From Diplodia intermedia (taxonomy: Eukaryota; Ascomycota; Dothideomycetes; Botryosphaeriales; Botryosphaeriaceae), in the NCBI GenBank assembly GCA_021495925.1, contig JAKEKT010000078.1:1-64000 (forward strand): DNA of 64,000 nucleotides. Direction: 5' to 3'. The position numbers were made by a program, and so were the translations under genes. The notes below the pieces were generated by a model, which was given only the letters and a program-made list of their open reading frames with translations, was not told the DNA's origin and did no database searches. Of this stretch, positions 45,029-56,199 are shown piece after piece (positions within the stretch are counted from its first letter, which is position 1; each line of letters starts with the position of its first letter).

Positions 45029-48000
45029 ATGGCCACCACCGTGCCCGTCACCATGGACACGCTCATCACCATCAAGATCTCCATCCAGGGGAGCAACCGG
45101 AAGTTCAAGATCCCCATGAGGGACTTGGGCGCTGGTGTCCTGCCTGGCAAGGTGAGTGAGCTTGTGACGCTGGTCCGAGGCTGGGTGATGCACAGCTAGC
45201 TTCCCACTCGGACAGCTCGGAAAATGCGAAGCTGCGACACTAACGCGTCCCCTTTGCCATAGCTCCGCCAACTCCTCAACATCCCCTCCAACCAGGACGT
45301 TATCTTCGAGCGCTTCTCCGACAGTGCTGGCGCCTACATCACCCTCGACCCCGAGAACCCTCAGGTATACAAGACGCTCTTCCGCGCCGCAAAGGCCAAG
45401 TTGAAGCTTCGCCTGCGCGCCACCATCGTCGAAGACCAGGCCGAAAACAAGCCCATGGACGCGCTTCAGTCCATGCTGGAGGCCGGCAGGAGCATGCCTC
45501 CCATCCCGCTTCCCGTGCGCACCGCACCCGCACTTCCCCAGCAGGCTCAACCTCAGCCCCAGCCTCAGGCCACCTCCCCGTCGCCACCTCAGCCTGGTCC
45601 CATGCACACCGGCACTATTCCGCTGTACCCCTACGCGAGGCTGCCTGCTTTCCACAAGACAAACATGCGGGCTGCGAACTCGCCGCCCGTCCCGGCAGCT
45701 GCACCCACCAAGCCGGAGCACCCGGTTGACACCGAAGGCGAGGCACCTGTGCCGAAGCCGTTCCCTGCGCGCGACAGTAAGCGTTCTCGTCTAGCTTTCG
45801 GCCCAAGTACCCTAGAGCTAACAGCCACAGACTTCTTCTCCGAGCTTGCTAGCATGTCCCGCGACCGCGAGCTGGCTCTCCGTATGAAGGAGTCGACCCC
45901 GGCACCCCCCTTCTCCTGGTCCGTCTACTGCAACGTTTGCGACAAGCCCATGTCCAACGAGCACTACCACTGCAGCATCTGCGACGAGGGCGACTATGAC
46001 CTCTGCGACAACTGCGTGGCGTCTGGCCACCACTGCCCTGGTGAGGGTCACTGGCTGATCAAGCGTTTCATCAAGAACGGAAAGGTCACCAACAGCACCA
46101 CCGAGCGGGTTGCTCCCAAGCTTAAGGAGGAACCCGAGGCTGAGCCTGAGGTCAAGGCCGAGCCCGAGGAGAAGGAAATGCCCGGTGCTTTCACCACCGA
46201 GAAGTTCACCGCTGAGAAGAAGCCCGAGCCGGAGCCCACGCGCACCTGCAACTCGTGCGTCAAGGTGTTCTCTGAGCGCAACTTCGTCACCTGCGCCGAC
46301 TGCGACGACTTCGACCTCTGCATGTCGTGCCACGTTGGCTCCCAGCACGGCCACCACCCTGGTCACGCTTTCAACCCGGCAACGCCCGGCGTGATCGGAC
46401 CTCTCGCTGAGTTCCTCTGTGCCCCAGGCCGCAACGTCCGCCACGCTGCCGTGTGCGATGGATGTGAAAAGTTCATTTACGGCGTTCGCCACAAGTGCCT
46501 GAATTGCCCTGACTGGGACTACTGTGCCGAGTGCATCAAGAGTGCTACAGAATCCCACCCCATGCATCGCTTCGTCCCTATCTTCGACCCTCTGCCCGAG
46601 CCGCGCACCCACTCGATCCGCCACTTCGGTATCTACTGCGATGGTCCTCTCTGCAAGGACAAGATGAACCAGACTTACATCGAGGGCGTTCGTTACAAGT
46701 GTGCCGTCTGCTTTGACACCGACTTCTGCGCCAACTGCGAGGCCCACCCGAGCAACCGCCACAACCGCACCCACCCGACCATCAAGTTCAAGACCCCGGT
46801 CAGGAACGTCAGCGTCACCACCATGGGAGAGGACAAGAACGGTGCTCCTCTGCCTCACCTGGGCGACGCGCCTCCCTGCAGGCGTTCGTCGGTTGCGTCT
46901 GCCTCTGCAAACGCCGCCACCCAGGTCCGCACCATTGCCGACCTCAAGCCCAGCGAGGATGTTGCATCCAAGTCTGCCAAGGTCCAGATCAAGGACCTCC
47001 TCGCCGAGCCCATTGACGAGAAGATCCAGGTCGAGGACCTTATTGCGAAGGCCACCCTCAGCCCCAAGTCTCCCGAGCCTGCCCAGGAGAAGGAGGTTGC
47101 GCCGTCTGAGCTCCAGGCCCATTTCATCCGTGACACGATCTGCGATGGCACAAAGATCCCTGGCAACTCCAAGTTCCTCCAGGTCTGGACGCTCCGCAAT
47201 CCTGGCCCTTTTGCTTGGCCTGCTGGCTGCTCGGTTCGCTATGTTGGTGGCGACAACATGCTCAATGTCAACAACGAGCACCCTTGCAGCACTACCGACA
47301 TTGCCGAGGCCACCGAGAGCAACGTCATCGGCCGTATGGTTCTACCTGGCGAGGAGATCTCTTTTAGCGTGTTGATGAAGGCTCCGGCTCGTGAGGGCGT
47401 TTGCATTTCATACTGGCGCTTGAAGGCGGCCGACGGTACTCCCTTCGGTCACAGGCTTTGGTGCCACATCGAGACCACCAAGCCCATTCCCACTCCACTA
47501 CCTGTTGAGTCTCCTCAGTCCACGGATGCCGAGCGCACTCTGGCCCGTCTGAGGGAGTTGCGCGAGCGTCGCCAGTCGAGGGTTCAGGAGACGGAGAACC
47601 ACCGCGCTCTCCAGCGTGAGGCTATGCAAGCCATGGTCAGCCGCATGCAGAGGCTCCACGAGGCGCAGGAGCAGATGAGGCAGCGCCAGAAGGTGCTCAG
47701 GGCTGAGCTTGCGCAGAAGCAGGCCGAGCGTACTGCTGCTGCCCCGCCCAAGCCGACGGTGGAGGATGTTCCGGAAGCCGACTCTTCCGAGGCCACGGTC
47801 AAGCCGGAGGTCCCTGTCCAGCAAGAGGCCGAGGTCACGACTGAGTCTGCGTCCTCTGAGGGCAGCCAGATGATCTTCCCCACTCTTGAGAAGGAGTCCC
47901 CTGTGAACAGCACTCACGTTTCCAGCCCGCCCGTGGAAGCCGACAAGGCTACCGAAGCTCCCTCTTCGGTTCGTGACGAGACCGAGATCTTCGAAGATGC

Positions 48001-48094
48001 CGAGACGGTGGACCTCGTGTCTAGCGACGATGGTTTCCTCACCGACGAGGAGTACGATGTGCTCGATGCCAGTGATTCGGAGTTCCCTGTGTGA
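45029..48094 (+). CDS. nbr1: NBR1-like autophagy receptor (PB1, four ZZ, FW domain)
   Basis: Exons 45029-45151, 45263-45776 and 45831-48094 give 966 residues. The second intron (45777-45830) is 54 nt and in frame, so retention would give 984. Domains in order: a PB1-like fold (about 8-90); four ZZ zinc fingers with paired CxxC motifs (about 243-292, 348-395, 418-465, 480-535); an FW/NBR1 domain (about 638-762) with WTLRNPGPFAWPAGC; a coiled coil (about 785-850); and an acidic tail with DEEYDVLD, a canonical LIR pattern (aromatic-x-x-Leu after acids). NBR1 proteins link ubiquitinated or other cargo, and in fungi vacuolar hydrolases, to Atg8. The start ATG sits in a strong ACCATGG context. Confidence 0.93.
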
Positions 48095-48706
48095 AAGAAA
48101 CCCGTGAAAACAGACGGAATCTGAGGGTGTGCGGTTACACTTGCTGAAAAGCTGCGCAAGGCTGCGGCGCCGATACCTTTCCTTTTTGCAAGCTTTGCTC
48201 TTCTCTCCACTAACTTTGGCGTGTATTCTCTCTGGATGGCTCTGGCGCTTGGCTAACTCGACTGGTGCCACTCTGTACCAGCAATGGTACAAGTGGCAAC
48301 CACGTGGACACTCCTTACGATGGCATACGGATAAGTATTATGGGATAGGATTATGGGTACCTTTCTGCCGGTTTGTTTCCTTCTACTCTTGACAGACGTA
48401 GTTTTCAAATGAAATTGAGTCTCCAATGAACCAAGTTGCGGCGCAGTCACGGAACCTGTTGCATTAAGGCAACGAAAGTACAGGCGTGATGGAGGATGTT
48501 CTGAGATGTAGCACAGTTCGATGTGAAGGAGTCTGAGAACTAGTAGTTCCAACGGGTTTGCGAAGGCTCTCAGACCGAAAGAAGTAAAGCGCGTCGCATT
48601 CGTCTGAGCCTAACATGACGAGGCTTTTGCGATGTGGACCTCAAGAGGCTCCGCTATCTGAAGCCAACTCACCAATCACGCCCGCGGGTCGACCGAACAT
48701 TTGACG
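48095..48706. other. Gene-free spacer
   Basis: 612 bp between two plus-strand genes, holding the NBR1 3' UTR and the HAD-gene promoter. Nothing else was recognised. Confidence 0.4.
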
Positions 48707-50337
48707 ATGCGACGGATGCTTCACGTGCTCCCTCAAAGGTGTCTTTTACCCTCACGGTTCAAGCTCAGTAGTGCCACTGCACCACTCGCCGTTCATCCCC
48801 GGTTCATCTCCTCACCGGGCCATCGCCACAGCTTTTCATCGCCGCCGCGCCGAGTCATCATCAGAGCTCACCCCGCCCCCACTTCCCTTTTGCCGTCCAC
48901 GACGACGCCGACGCCGACGCCACTACTCTCGTCGTCGAGGAATAGACGTATTGGATCGTCGGGCGCCATGCAGGCGGGTCAGCCGAGAAGGTTCTCGCCG
49001 TTGGATCCGGCGAAGGGTGGTGGTGACGACGGTGACGGTACGGCGTTGCCGAGGTTGAGGGGTGTGGTCTTCGATGTAGACGGAACGTTGTGTAAGTACC
49101 ATTCCGTTTCTTCTTACCTGTCTTTGATTCTGAGGAAGACCCTTGGTCAACTTGAGCGATGGGTGGTGGTACCAATTTTTCCTCTTTTTTTATTTTTTTT
49201 TCCGAGTGTGCTCTGCTTTGGAGAGATTCACTGGGATATCATGTTGCACCGAGACGAACGCTGTACTTATGCTACAATTCTCTTCATCCGTTTAACTGAC
49301 CACGTGCGCACGATCAGGCGAGCCGCAGAATTACATGTTCGGAGAGATGAGGTAAGAATTCACAAGGAGAGTCGTCGGTATTCTACGCGCAAGCCAACAA
49401 GTCCCCAGAGCCGCTCTAGGCATCGACAAATCCACAGACATCCTCGACCACATCTACGCGCTGCCGTCCGAGGAGCAGGACCCCGCGTTCGAGAAGATCC
49501 GGGCCATCGAGCGGCGGGCCATGGACTCGCAGAAGCCGCAGGTGGGGCTGGTCGAGCTCATGGACTACCTCGACAACCGCGGCATCCCCAAAGGCATCTG
49601 CACCAGGAATTTCGAGTACGTGACATGTCCGGCTTTGACTACTACTACACCCCTCCTTCCTTCCTTCCTTCCTTCCTTCCTTCACTCCCCCCTTCCTCTC
49701 ACACTTCTCTACTACTGCTTGGGCAAAGGTAGGTTGTACATACTATACTAACAGAAGACCCCCCTTTTTCCCCCTTCTCTCCAAACAGCACCCCCGTCAC
49801 CCACCTCCTCACCCGCTTCCTCGCCGGGCACCGCTTCCACCCCATCGTCACGCGCGACTTCCGGCCGCCCAAGCCGGACCCGGCCGGCATCCTGCACATC
49901 GCCGGCGCGTGGGGCCTGCGCGACGGCGGCCGCGGCGTCGACGTCGTCATGGTCGGCGACAGCCTCGACGACATGACGGCCGGCCACCGCGCCGGCGCCG
50001 CCACCGTGCTGCTGGTCAACGAGCACAACGCCCACCTGGCCGCGCATGAGCATACGGATCTGTGTGTTAGGCGGTGAGTGCTCTCTGCTTTTTTTTATTT
50101 TTTTATGGCTGCTCCTTTCTTGCGCCTCGTCACGCTTTCGTGGATCTTGGGCGGTTATCGGAGCCCCGTTTCCCCGTGTTAGATGTTTTCATCCTTGTTG
50201 AGCATGCTGACTCGCGTTGGTGCAGACTGGACGACCTCATCGATGTCCTGGAGAACGGTTTCGTCGGGCAGATTGGGCAGGGTGATGAAGAGCCGGATAC
50301 GAGAGCGCAGGCAGAGGAGGCGCTGAAGCGCTCGTGA
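48707..50337 (+). CDS. HAD superfamily hydrolase (phosphatase-like)
   Basis: Exons 48707-49091, 49318-49351, 49409-49615, 49789-50073 and 50226-50337 encode 340 residues. All four HAD motifs are present: VVFDVDGTLC (motif I, catalytic Asp pair, about residue 123), CTRNF (motif II Thr), KPDPAGI (motif III Lys) and VMVGDSLDDM (motif IV acids). The cap is short and helical, as in phosphoglycolate-phosphatase-like members. The first about 100 residues are Arg/Ser/Pro-rich with few acids, which could be a mitochondrial targeting peptide. The first intron is 226 nt, long for this window, and the third contains a CTTC repeat (49,655-49,682). The substrate is unknown. Confidence 0.88.
49655..49683 (+). 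repeat. CCTT microsatellite in a HAD-gene intron
   Basis: About six tandem CCTT/TTCC units lie inside the third intron, followed by more pyrimidine-rich sequence up to the acceptor. Confidence 0.85.
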
Positions 50338-50631
50338 TGTTTGTCCATTGATGGGGTTTACAATGGTAGCTTACGTAGCCTCTACACACGAAAACGTCTG
50401 CAAAGTGGATTGACGGGTCGATGAATACCAATGGTTGAAATAGAGTCTGACAGAAGACGATATAGGACTACGAATCCATCTCAGGCTGAGGGGGTAGGAG
50501 ACATACAAGGTACAAGACAATCTCAGAGGATACAGGAAACTCCAGCAGTCAAACACCCACCCGTCACCACAAAGCCAATCTGAACCTGCTCTTCTAAGCG
50601 CTATTCAAGCTTCTCCCAATTCTCCCTTCAC

Positions 50632-51642
50632 TCACTCATAAGGCTCTGGAGCGCGTTCTTTACAGGCAGGTGTCTCTACGTGATCGTGGAAGGCGCAATC
50701 AGGACCCCTTCGCACGTCGACCAGCTCGTTCTGATGCAGGCGTGCCAGGGCCTCGGCGAAGTCGGCGGCGAGGTCACCGCCCTTGGCCAAGACATCGCGC
50801 ATGCTGTCCGACAGCTTCGGCTCGCCGCGCTGCTCGCACAAGTAGCGGTAGGCGGCGGTGCTGATGAGGAAGCGGCGCAGATGGTTGGGCTCCGTCGTGC
50901 TTTCGTACACGTACTCAAGGCGGTAGGCGGGTGCCGTCATGTTGTTGCGCCTGTAGTAGGCGCGCGCCTGGTCCATAACGTCGTTCTTGAGCCGCTCGAT
51001 GCGGAAGCGCGTCGCCAAAATGTACAGGCACATGTAGTGCTGCATACCATGGAAGTCCTTCGGGCCGTGCAGGTCGGCGCCGTACAGCCATCGCACAAAG
51101 AGCGCGAAGGCAAACTCGTCCAGGTCCGGGAAGGAGAGTGGTGATGCTATGGGGACCGTAGCGCCAGGGACTGGCGCTGAGAAGAGGTTGGCGAAGTACG
51201 GGGAGCGCGACTTGAGCAGGTCGGTGTGCACTTTGAAAGATTTCCCCGTATATCCCGCGAGGATCTCAGTGACGGCAGTACCGGGAATCAGCGTACTGGA
51301 GGTTGTGCGTTAGCAGGTTGTGAGGCGGGCCTCTATCAAGACCACTCACTCAGCACGATGGTCGTCGGTTATTGGACCGGCCAGACCAGATCGGAAGTTG
51401 TCGGCTGAGGGCAGTCGTGGGGTATTTGGTGGACGAGCTGGGCCAGCCACGTGCCGGGCAGGAACAGGAAGCTCGGCTTGAGAGTCGCGGGTAGAGACGG
51501 AGGGTCGAATGGGCTGAGCAAAGTGCTCGGCAGCAGGCCTGACGCTCGTTGCTGATCCGCTGCGAGTATTGCCCGGTCGAGTAGTCGTGGGTTGGGGAGA
51601 AACCGGATTGGTAGGGTTGGGGGCGCCGGAAGACGTGGACAT
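50632..51642 (-). CDS. BTB/POZ domain protein
   Basis: Exons 51350-51642 and 50632-51295 encode 318 residues. The first 95 residues are low-complexity Ser/Pro/Thr. The BTB fold starts at TEILAGYTGKSFKVHTDLLKSRSPYF (about 105) and continues with FALFVRWLYGADL and YILATRFRIERLKNDVMDQA, the usual strand-helix pattern of fungal BTB proteins. No kelch or zinc-finger partner domain is present. BTB domains mediate dimerisation and Cul3 binding, but a substrate cannot be guessed. An in-frame upstream ATG at 51876 would add 78 Ser-rich residues; I chose 51642 because the extra part looks like leader sequence. Confidence 0.85.
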
Positions 51643-52335
51643 GGAGACGGTTGTCGGTCCTGCGTTGGGGGACCGGTGGGCATCCACCAGTGCGGACTTC
51701 AAGCTGTGTAAAGATAACGCTCGGGATCTGACAAGAAATTTGCGAGAGGAATACTGCTGGGAAGGGAGACACTGCGACGAGGAAGTGGAGGCGTGAGAGA
51801 CTGAAGAGGAGCGGCTCTTGGAGGGGCCATTTTGTTGGAAGATTGAAGGCAAGCGCATTGAAATGGAAGTGGCCATGCCGTGTGCTGTAGCTTCCGCTAT
51901 AGAAATGGAGGAAGGCGCTGCCCAGGCTACCGCCCGAGTGCGTTCGCGCTGAGTTATATGGGCAACCACGTCTCGGCGACAAAGAAACCCTGCTTTTCGG
52001 GCTCTGGGAGACAGGTTGAGACACTGAATCCACCCACAGCCTCTCGCCGGTTCCGTGGGAGTCTCAACAGGGCCAGGCCTCTGCTACAACAAAAGAGCCG
52101 CCGTCCGCCAAGATATATCGCCTGATATTTTTTATAAGACAGCCCGGCAGCCGGGGCCCCGCGAGACCAGACACCTGATTTCCCCTAACGCCCACCTCTG
52201 CATCCAGAAGTCGAAACAACAGGAAGATGAAACAGAGCATGTGCACAACCGCGTGACCTGAAACCCTTGTATAATCTACAGCTACACGTCCAATGCGTCG
52301 TTGATCGGCATAAAGCGCGTCGCACGTTATTTCTT
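51643..52335. other. Spacer upstream of the BTB gene
   Basis: 693 bp holding the BTB promoter and leader, and the 3' UTR of the p24 gene. The reading frame of BTB exon 1 stays open up to about 51,969, so part may be coding if an upstream ATG is used. Confidence 0.4.
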
Positions 52336-53188
52336 TAGATAAGATGCTTCGACCTGTGCGGCTTCTGTCAGTAATCGGGGCACTGGCGACCCGTGGAACA
52401 CACAACGCACCTGAAGTATGCGCGCAGGTAGACAACCTGCCATGCGCCGAGGCCGACCAGCATGCCCATAGTGCCGAAGGCGAACCATTTGACGCGCTCG
52501 TTGGTGCTCTCGTTGGTGTCGCGCAGCCTCTGCTCGCGGGAGCGCAGGTATTCCATCTCGCTAACAATCTCGCCGACAATCTCCTCGAGGCGGCGCAACT
52601 CAGCCTCGACCGGCTTGAGCTTCTCGGTGTTCTGGATGGCATTCCAGTCCTTCGCGTCGGCGCCAATGTCAATGTCGAGCTCGATGTGGCGAACCTTGCC
52701 GCCGCCTCCCCCTGTTGTTGCGAGCGCAGTTAGCCTGGTGGGGTGCAAGCAATGGTGTGGTGGAGGACGCACTCTGCTCGAGGATGTTCTCGAAGCACAC
52801 GTCGAAGGCGGAGTCGGCGACGGAGGTGAAGGCGTATCTGTTCTCGCCGACGACGTCCTTGGGACGGCCGTAGTCATTGCCGACGGCGTCCTTGATCTGC
52901 AGCGGAGGAGCATGCGGGTCAGCCACGGCGAGCTCGAGCTTGTGGAGTGGGCGGCGGTGGGCGGGCCGGACGTACGTGCATGTTCAGCTTCTGGCCATCG
53001 CCCTTGGAGCCGTCGGTAATGGTGGTGACGACAACGAGCTGGTCCTTCATGACGAAGTTGCGGATGCATCGCTCTTTGCTGGCCGACTCGTGGCCGGGGT
53101 GGGCTTCGATGTCGAACTTGAGGGCGGAAACGGCGGGCAGGCTGACGAGAAGGAGCAGGCAGCTCAGGGCTCTGAGCAGCATCTCCAT
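52336..53188 (-). CDS. erv25: p24-family cargo receptor Erv25
   Basis: Exons 52976-53188, 52773-52896, 52411-52711 and 52336-52354 give 218 residues, normal for p24 proteins. A signal peptide (about 1-22) is followed by the GOLD domain, with Cys in ERCIRNFV and DVCFENIL and the Erv25-specific text IKDAVGNDYGRPKDVVGE. Then come ELDIDIGADAKDW, a coiled coil (KLKPVEAELRRLEEIVGEIV) and RDTNESTNERVKW before the transmembrane helix. The tail is YLRAYFRSKHLI, encoded across a last exon of only 19 nt. Erv25 and Emp24 form the COPII/COPI cargo-receptor complex for ER-Golgi traffic. The short terminal exon is easily missed; without it the tail would be wrong. Confidence 0.93.
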
Positions 53189-53526
53189 GGTGGGCGAATT
53201 GGGCGGGCGGCGAGTGGTGGGAAGAAGTGCGAGCTGTCGTGCACGCTCAGAAAGCCACACGTTGCTTCGCCAGATCGCGCTCCCTGAGCCTGGAGCATCA
53301 ACCGTGGCCCGTGCGCGAATCCGTCCCGTCTCACGGCCGGCGGTCAAACATTTTGCCGCGCCTACCCGTTTCCGCTCGTTATCGTCACATCATGTTCTCG
53401 CATCTACATGTCATTGTTCCGCTCAGACTCCAGCTACCTATGCCGCTCATAGCTGCTCGTTTGGCAGCCTCTGCACCGTCAACACGCATCTCCAGCTCCA
53501 GCTTCAGCTCCCTGCAACTCATCCAG
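53189..53526. other. Spacer upstream of Erv25
   Basis: 338 bp between the Erv25 start and the stop of the next minus-strand gene, presumably containing the Erv25 promoter. No gene was recognised. Confidence 0.4.
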
Positions 53527-55613
53527 TCAGCCTCCGTATCTGTTTGCCTCATGTGCGCCATGAATATCCTGGACCGAGCCCGTGAGGTAGTCGTCACCGA
53601 TGCCCTCAATCATGTCAGGCGTTGCCTCCGGCACAGAGAGAGGCTCATCTGCGAACCACATGGCTGAACTTGCGCTCAACTCCGGCATCGTGACTAAAAC
53701 CTTAAGGATTGGTCGCCCAGACCGGCTTCCTGAAGCGGCACCATTCAGAGACTCTACCATTTGCTGAAAAGCCCCAACAAGGCCTGGGATATCAAACTCG
53801 TGTCTCCCGTCGTCAAACTCGGACAGGCTGTCGATTATGCAGAACACCACCATCGGTCGGATGTTTTCCATCAGCGTTTGAAAAAGTCTCCACTGGATTC
53901 GTGAATCTGATTCATGTATTCGGTCAAGAAGCTCGGGCTCCACAAATGATGCATCATATCCACGGAATTGCTCCAAGAACTGGCTGTTGATGGATTTCAT
54001 CATGCCCGCGCCACCCTCTAACGGATCACCTTCAGTGTTGTGGAGACCACAGAAGAAGACTAATGGGAGACCCATTCCGAGAGCGGCGACCGTCCGCACT
54101 ATTTTTGCCGCGAGATAGGTCACTGCTGATGGCTGATCTGGATTCCATGTTTTTTCGCGCTCCATGTCGTCGACGACCAAAAGATTCGAATCCTCCGAAA
54201 CAAGCCAATGTTCGAAACGAGGATGCTGCAGTAGATGCATGGCTCGATGCTGATTGCCCACGGCCGGCTCGTATCCAGAGTTGGCAGCCCAGTCCAGGTC
54301 TCGCGGAGTCGTGGCTACGTCCACATCAAAGATTGTGAGGATCTCGTCTCCGGATATTGTTTGAGGCTGTTGTATCATTTGTGGCGCTTCGATGTACTGT
54401 GTGACATTGATCACCGCTGACTATTGCATTAGAAAGAACGTGATTGAGCACTTGGTGCTCGTGGACTTACGTGCTAAATTACAATCTATGTACCGACAAG
54501 TCTTGCATCAGCGATATCTCTCCATGCGCGTAGTGACGAGATAACTTACAACTCGCTGTCTGGAGCTTTGCCCTCAGCAATGACTCCAGTGTTCGGAAGG
54601 ACTGTACACTCTCACACTGCTGCATTTCTATCCGCGCAATTCTCTCATGCAGCAATACAGTCAGCTTGTGCGCAAAATCCTCCGCCCGCGCCTGAATGGC
54701 GCTGATCTTTTCCTCAATTTTGTTACCGTAGTAGGATTGCTGAAATGTTGCTTTAACAGCTTCCTCTTTCGAGGTTCAGTCAGCCGTCTTTTAAGGGAGT
54801 TCAGGCAACCTACTGAATCCATTTCGATCTAGCCAAGATAGCATCTCTTCCGTACCTTCCAGCACTGCGATATAGAGCTCTTCAGCTTTGAGGCTCAGAT
54901 CATCGTCATTGTACAGGCGCAGGCATCGGCCCACATTGTCAACCGTGTCGGTGAGGCTTTCTATCGTCTCCTGGACTTGCTTGAAAGTCTTTGCAATTGC
55001 AGTCGCTGCCTGTCAACTGTTAGCGCTAGGCAGGTGTTTTCGGCCGAATCTGGAATGTAAGTTTACCCCGAAGAATAGCGTGAGCGCGCCCCGGGCGATA
55101 GAGCAATACTGATCGCTGGGCAAGAGCTCTAGCCATGACTGCAACGCCGGAGCCTTTTTTCCCGTGCTTCTTCCCGCTTTCACGAAAAGATTTCTCTCTC
55201 CCCGGGCGTGGTACGCGTTTAATGCCTCCTCTGCCTCTCTCTGAACGTCCTGCCATGTCGTTTTGCCGTAGATGCTATGTTTTTCGAGGACCTTCTTGAC
55301 CTGTTTGTTGGAAGAGTGCTGAGACAGGTTTTCTATCCTGGCTTTGAAGCGCTCCGTGAGCTGCGCGGCACTGGTACAAGTAAGTCCACCATCACCTATT
55401 GGCTTCCCATCTTGCTTACGTTTGCGAGAAATTCCGACGTATAATGGGTGCAGGCGGAGCAAGATTGGCTTTGGCAATGGAATTTTGCCACGCGGCATGA
55501 TACTCGGGCGCTTTGTGTTGCATGAAGCGCGCCACCATATCAGCCCCGTTTTGGTACTGTACCCCTTTCAATGTTGGATCCATGGCTATGTCCTGGAGAT
55601 TAGGGAGAGCCAT
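53527..55613 (-). CDS. DUF7708-type, STAND-related protein without Walker A
   Basis: Six exons (55420-55613, 55067-55370, 54814-55009, 54550-54765, 54471-54485, 53527-54416) give 604 residues. Residues about 70-300 fit the fungal DUF7708 pattern: AEEALNAYHARGERNLF, CSIARGALTLFFGAATAIAKTF, LKAEELYIAVLEGTEEML, then coiled helices rich in Glu/Lys. The C-terminal 300 residues look like a degenerate P-loop NTPase: hydrophobic strand-Asp patterns NLLVVDDM and VVFCIIDSLSEFDD (Walker B-like) and LVFFCGLHN, but no GxxxxGK[ST] loop. Such proteins occur among fungal NLR-like architectures; here there is no NACHT or repeat domain. It is transcribed divergently from the AAA+ gene, sharing 586 bp. One exon is 15 nt. 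The function is unknown. Confidence 0.78.
54471..54485 (-). other. 15-nt microexon of the DUF7708-type gene
   Basis: The segment is preceded on the minus strand by ...GTACATAG and followed by GTAAGTCC. Including it joins exon 4 (ending in phase 1) to the last exon in frame, giving a YCNLAP junction. Without it the N-terminal and C-terminal halves would be out of frame or interrupted. Confidence 0.6.
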
Positions 55614-56199
55614 CCAAGAGTTACGTCCGTCCAGGTCAACTAAGAAGCAAGATAACGACCGCAAAGGCTGGAATGATCTGCAACACATCATCAAGGCAAC
55701 AGCAGCGTAAATGCCGCATTCCAAGCCTCCGACGTCTTGGGATCTCGGACAGGGTGCAGATCCGGCCAGGTGCTGCTTGGGGGCCAGTTGCTTTGATAGG
55801 CCATCGTTTCAGCCTCGTGGAAGACTGGACCAACCCGATTGCCCCAGCACACTCTGCAGCACCTGCCGTCAGGCTGCTGCATGCTCAGCTGATGGAAGAA
55901 ATTCGCTTGCTAATTGCGTGGCTGTAACACGCTGCCGCGATAGGTACATTGCCGACTCCAATGTGGGGGTTCATGCATGTGAACACCCCCCTCCTTTGTC
56001 GCGAAGAGGGGTTTGATGCACTGTTCAAGCCAAATATGGTCAAATCAATACCTACGAGCGCATTTGGCTTTCATATGGCTCTGGGGTACTCAGACTCTTA
56101 TATCCGGTTTGACCGTCTATGGACTGCTGAGTCTGAGTCTATCGTCCCTGCACCTTATCCGTTCCCAGCCGTGGCCAAATCCGAGAGCAATTGCTAAGC
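55614..56199. promoter_or_regulatory. Shared divergent promoter region of the DUF7708/AAA+ pair
   Basis: 586 bp separate two start codons on opposite strands. The region contains no gene I can support, so both genes must take their regulatory sites from here. This suggests, but does not prove, co-regulation. No specific motif was identified. Confidence 0.55.

Noticed and set aside
44019..45119. 366-codon frame upstream of and overlapping the NBR1-like start
   Set aside because: Low-complexity translation, no homology, and out of frame with the PB1 domain; it looks like a GC-rich leader.
45818..47281. 487-codon open frame antisense to the NBR1-like gene
   Set aside because: An antisense shadow of the ZZ-finger region; its Val/Leu/Arg-rich translation has no recognisable domain.
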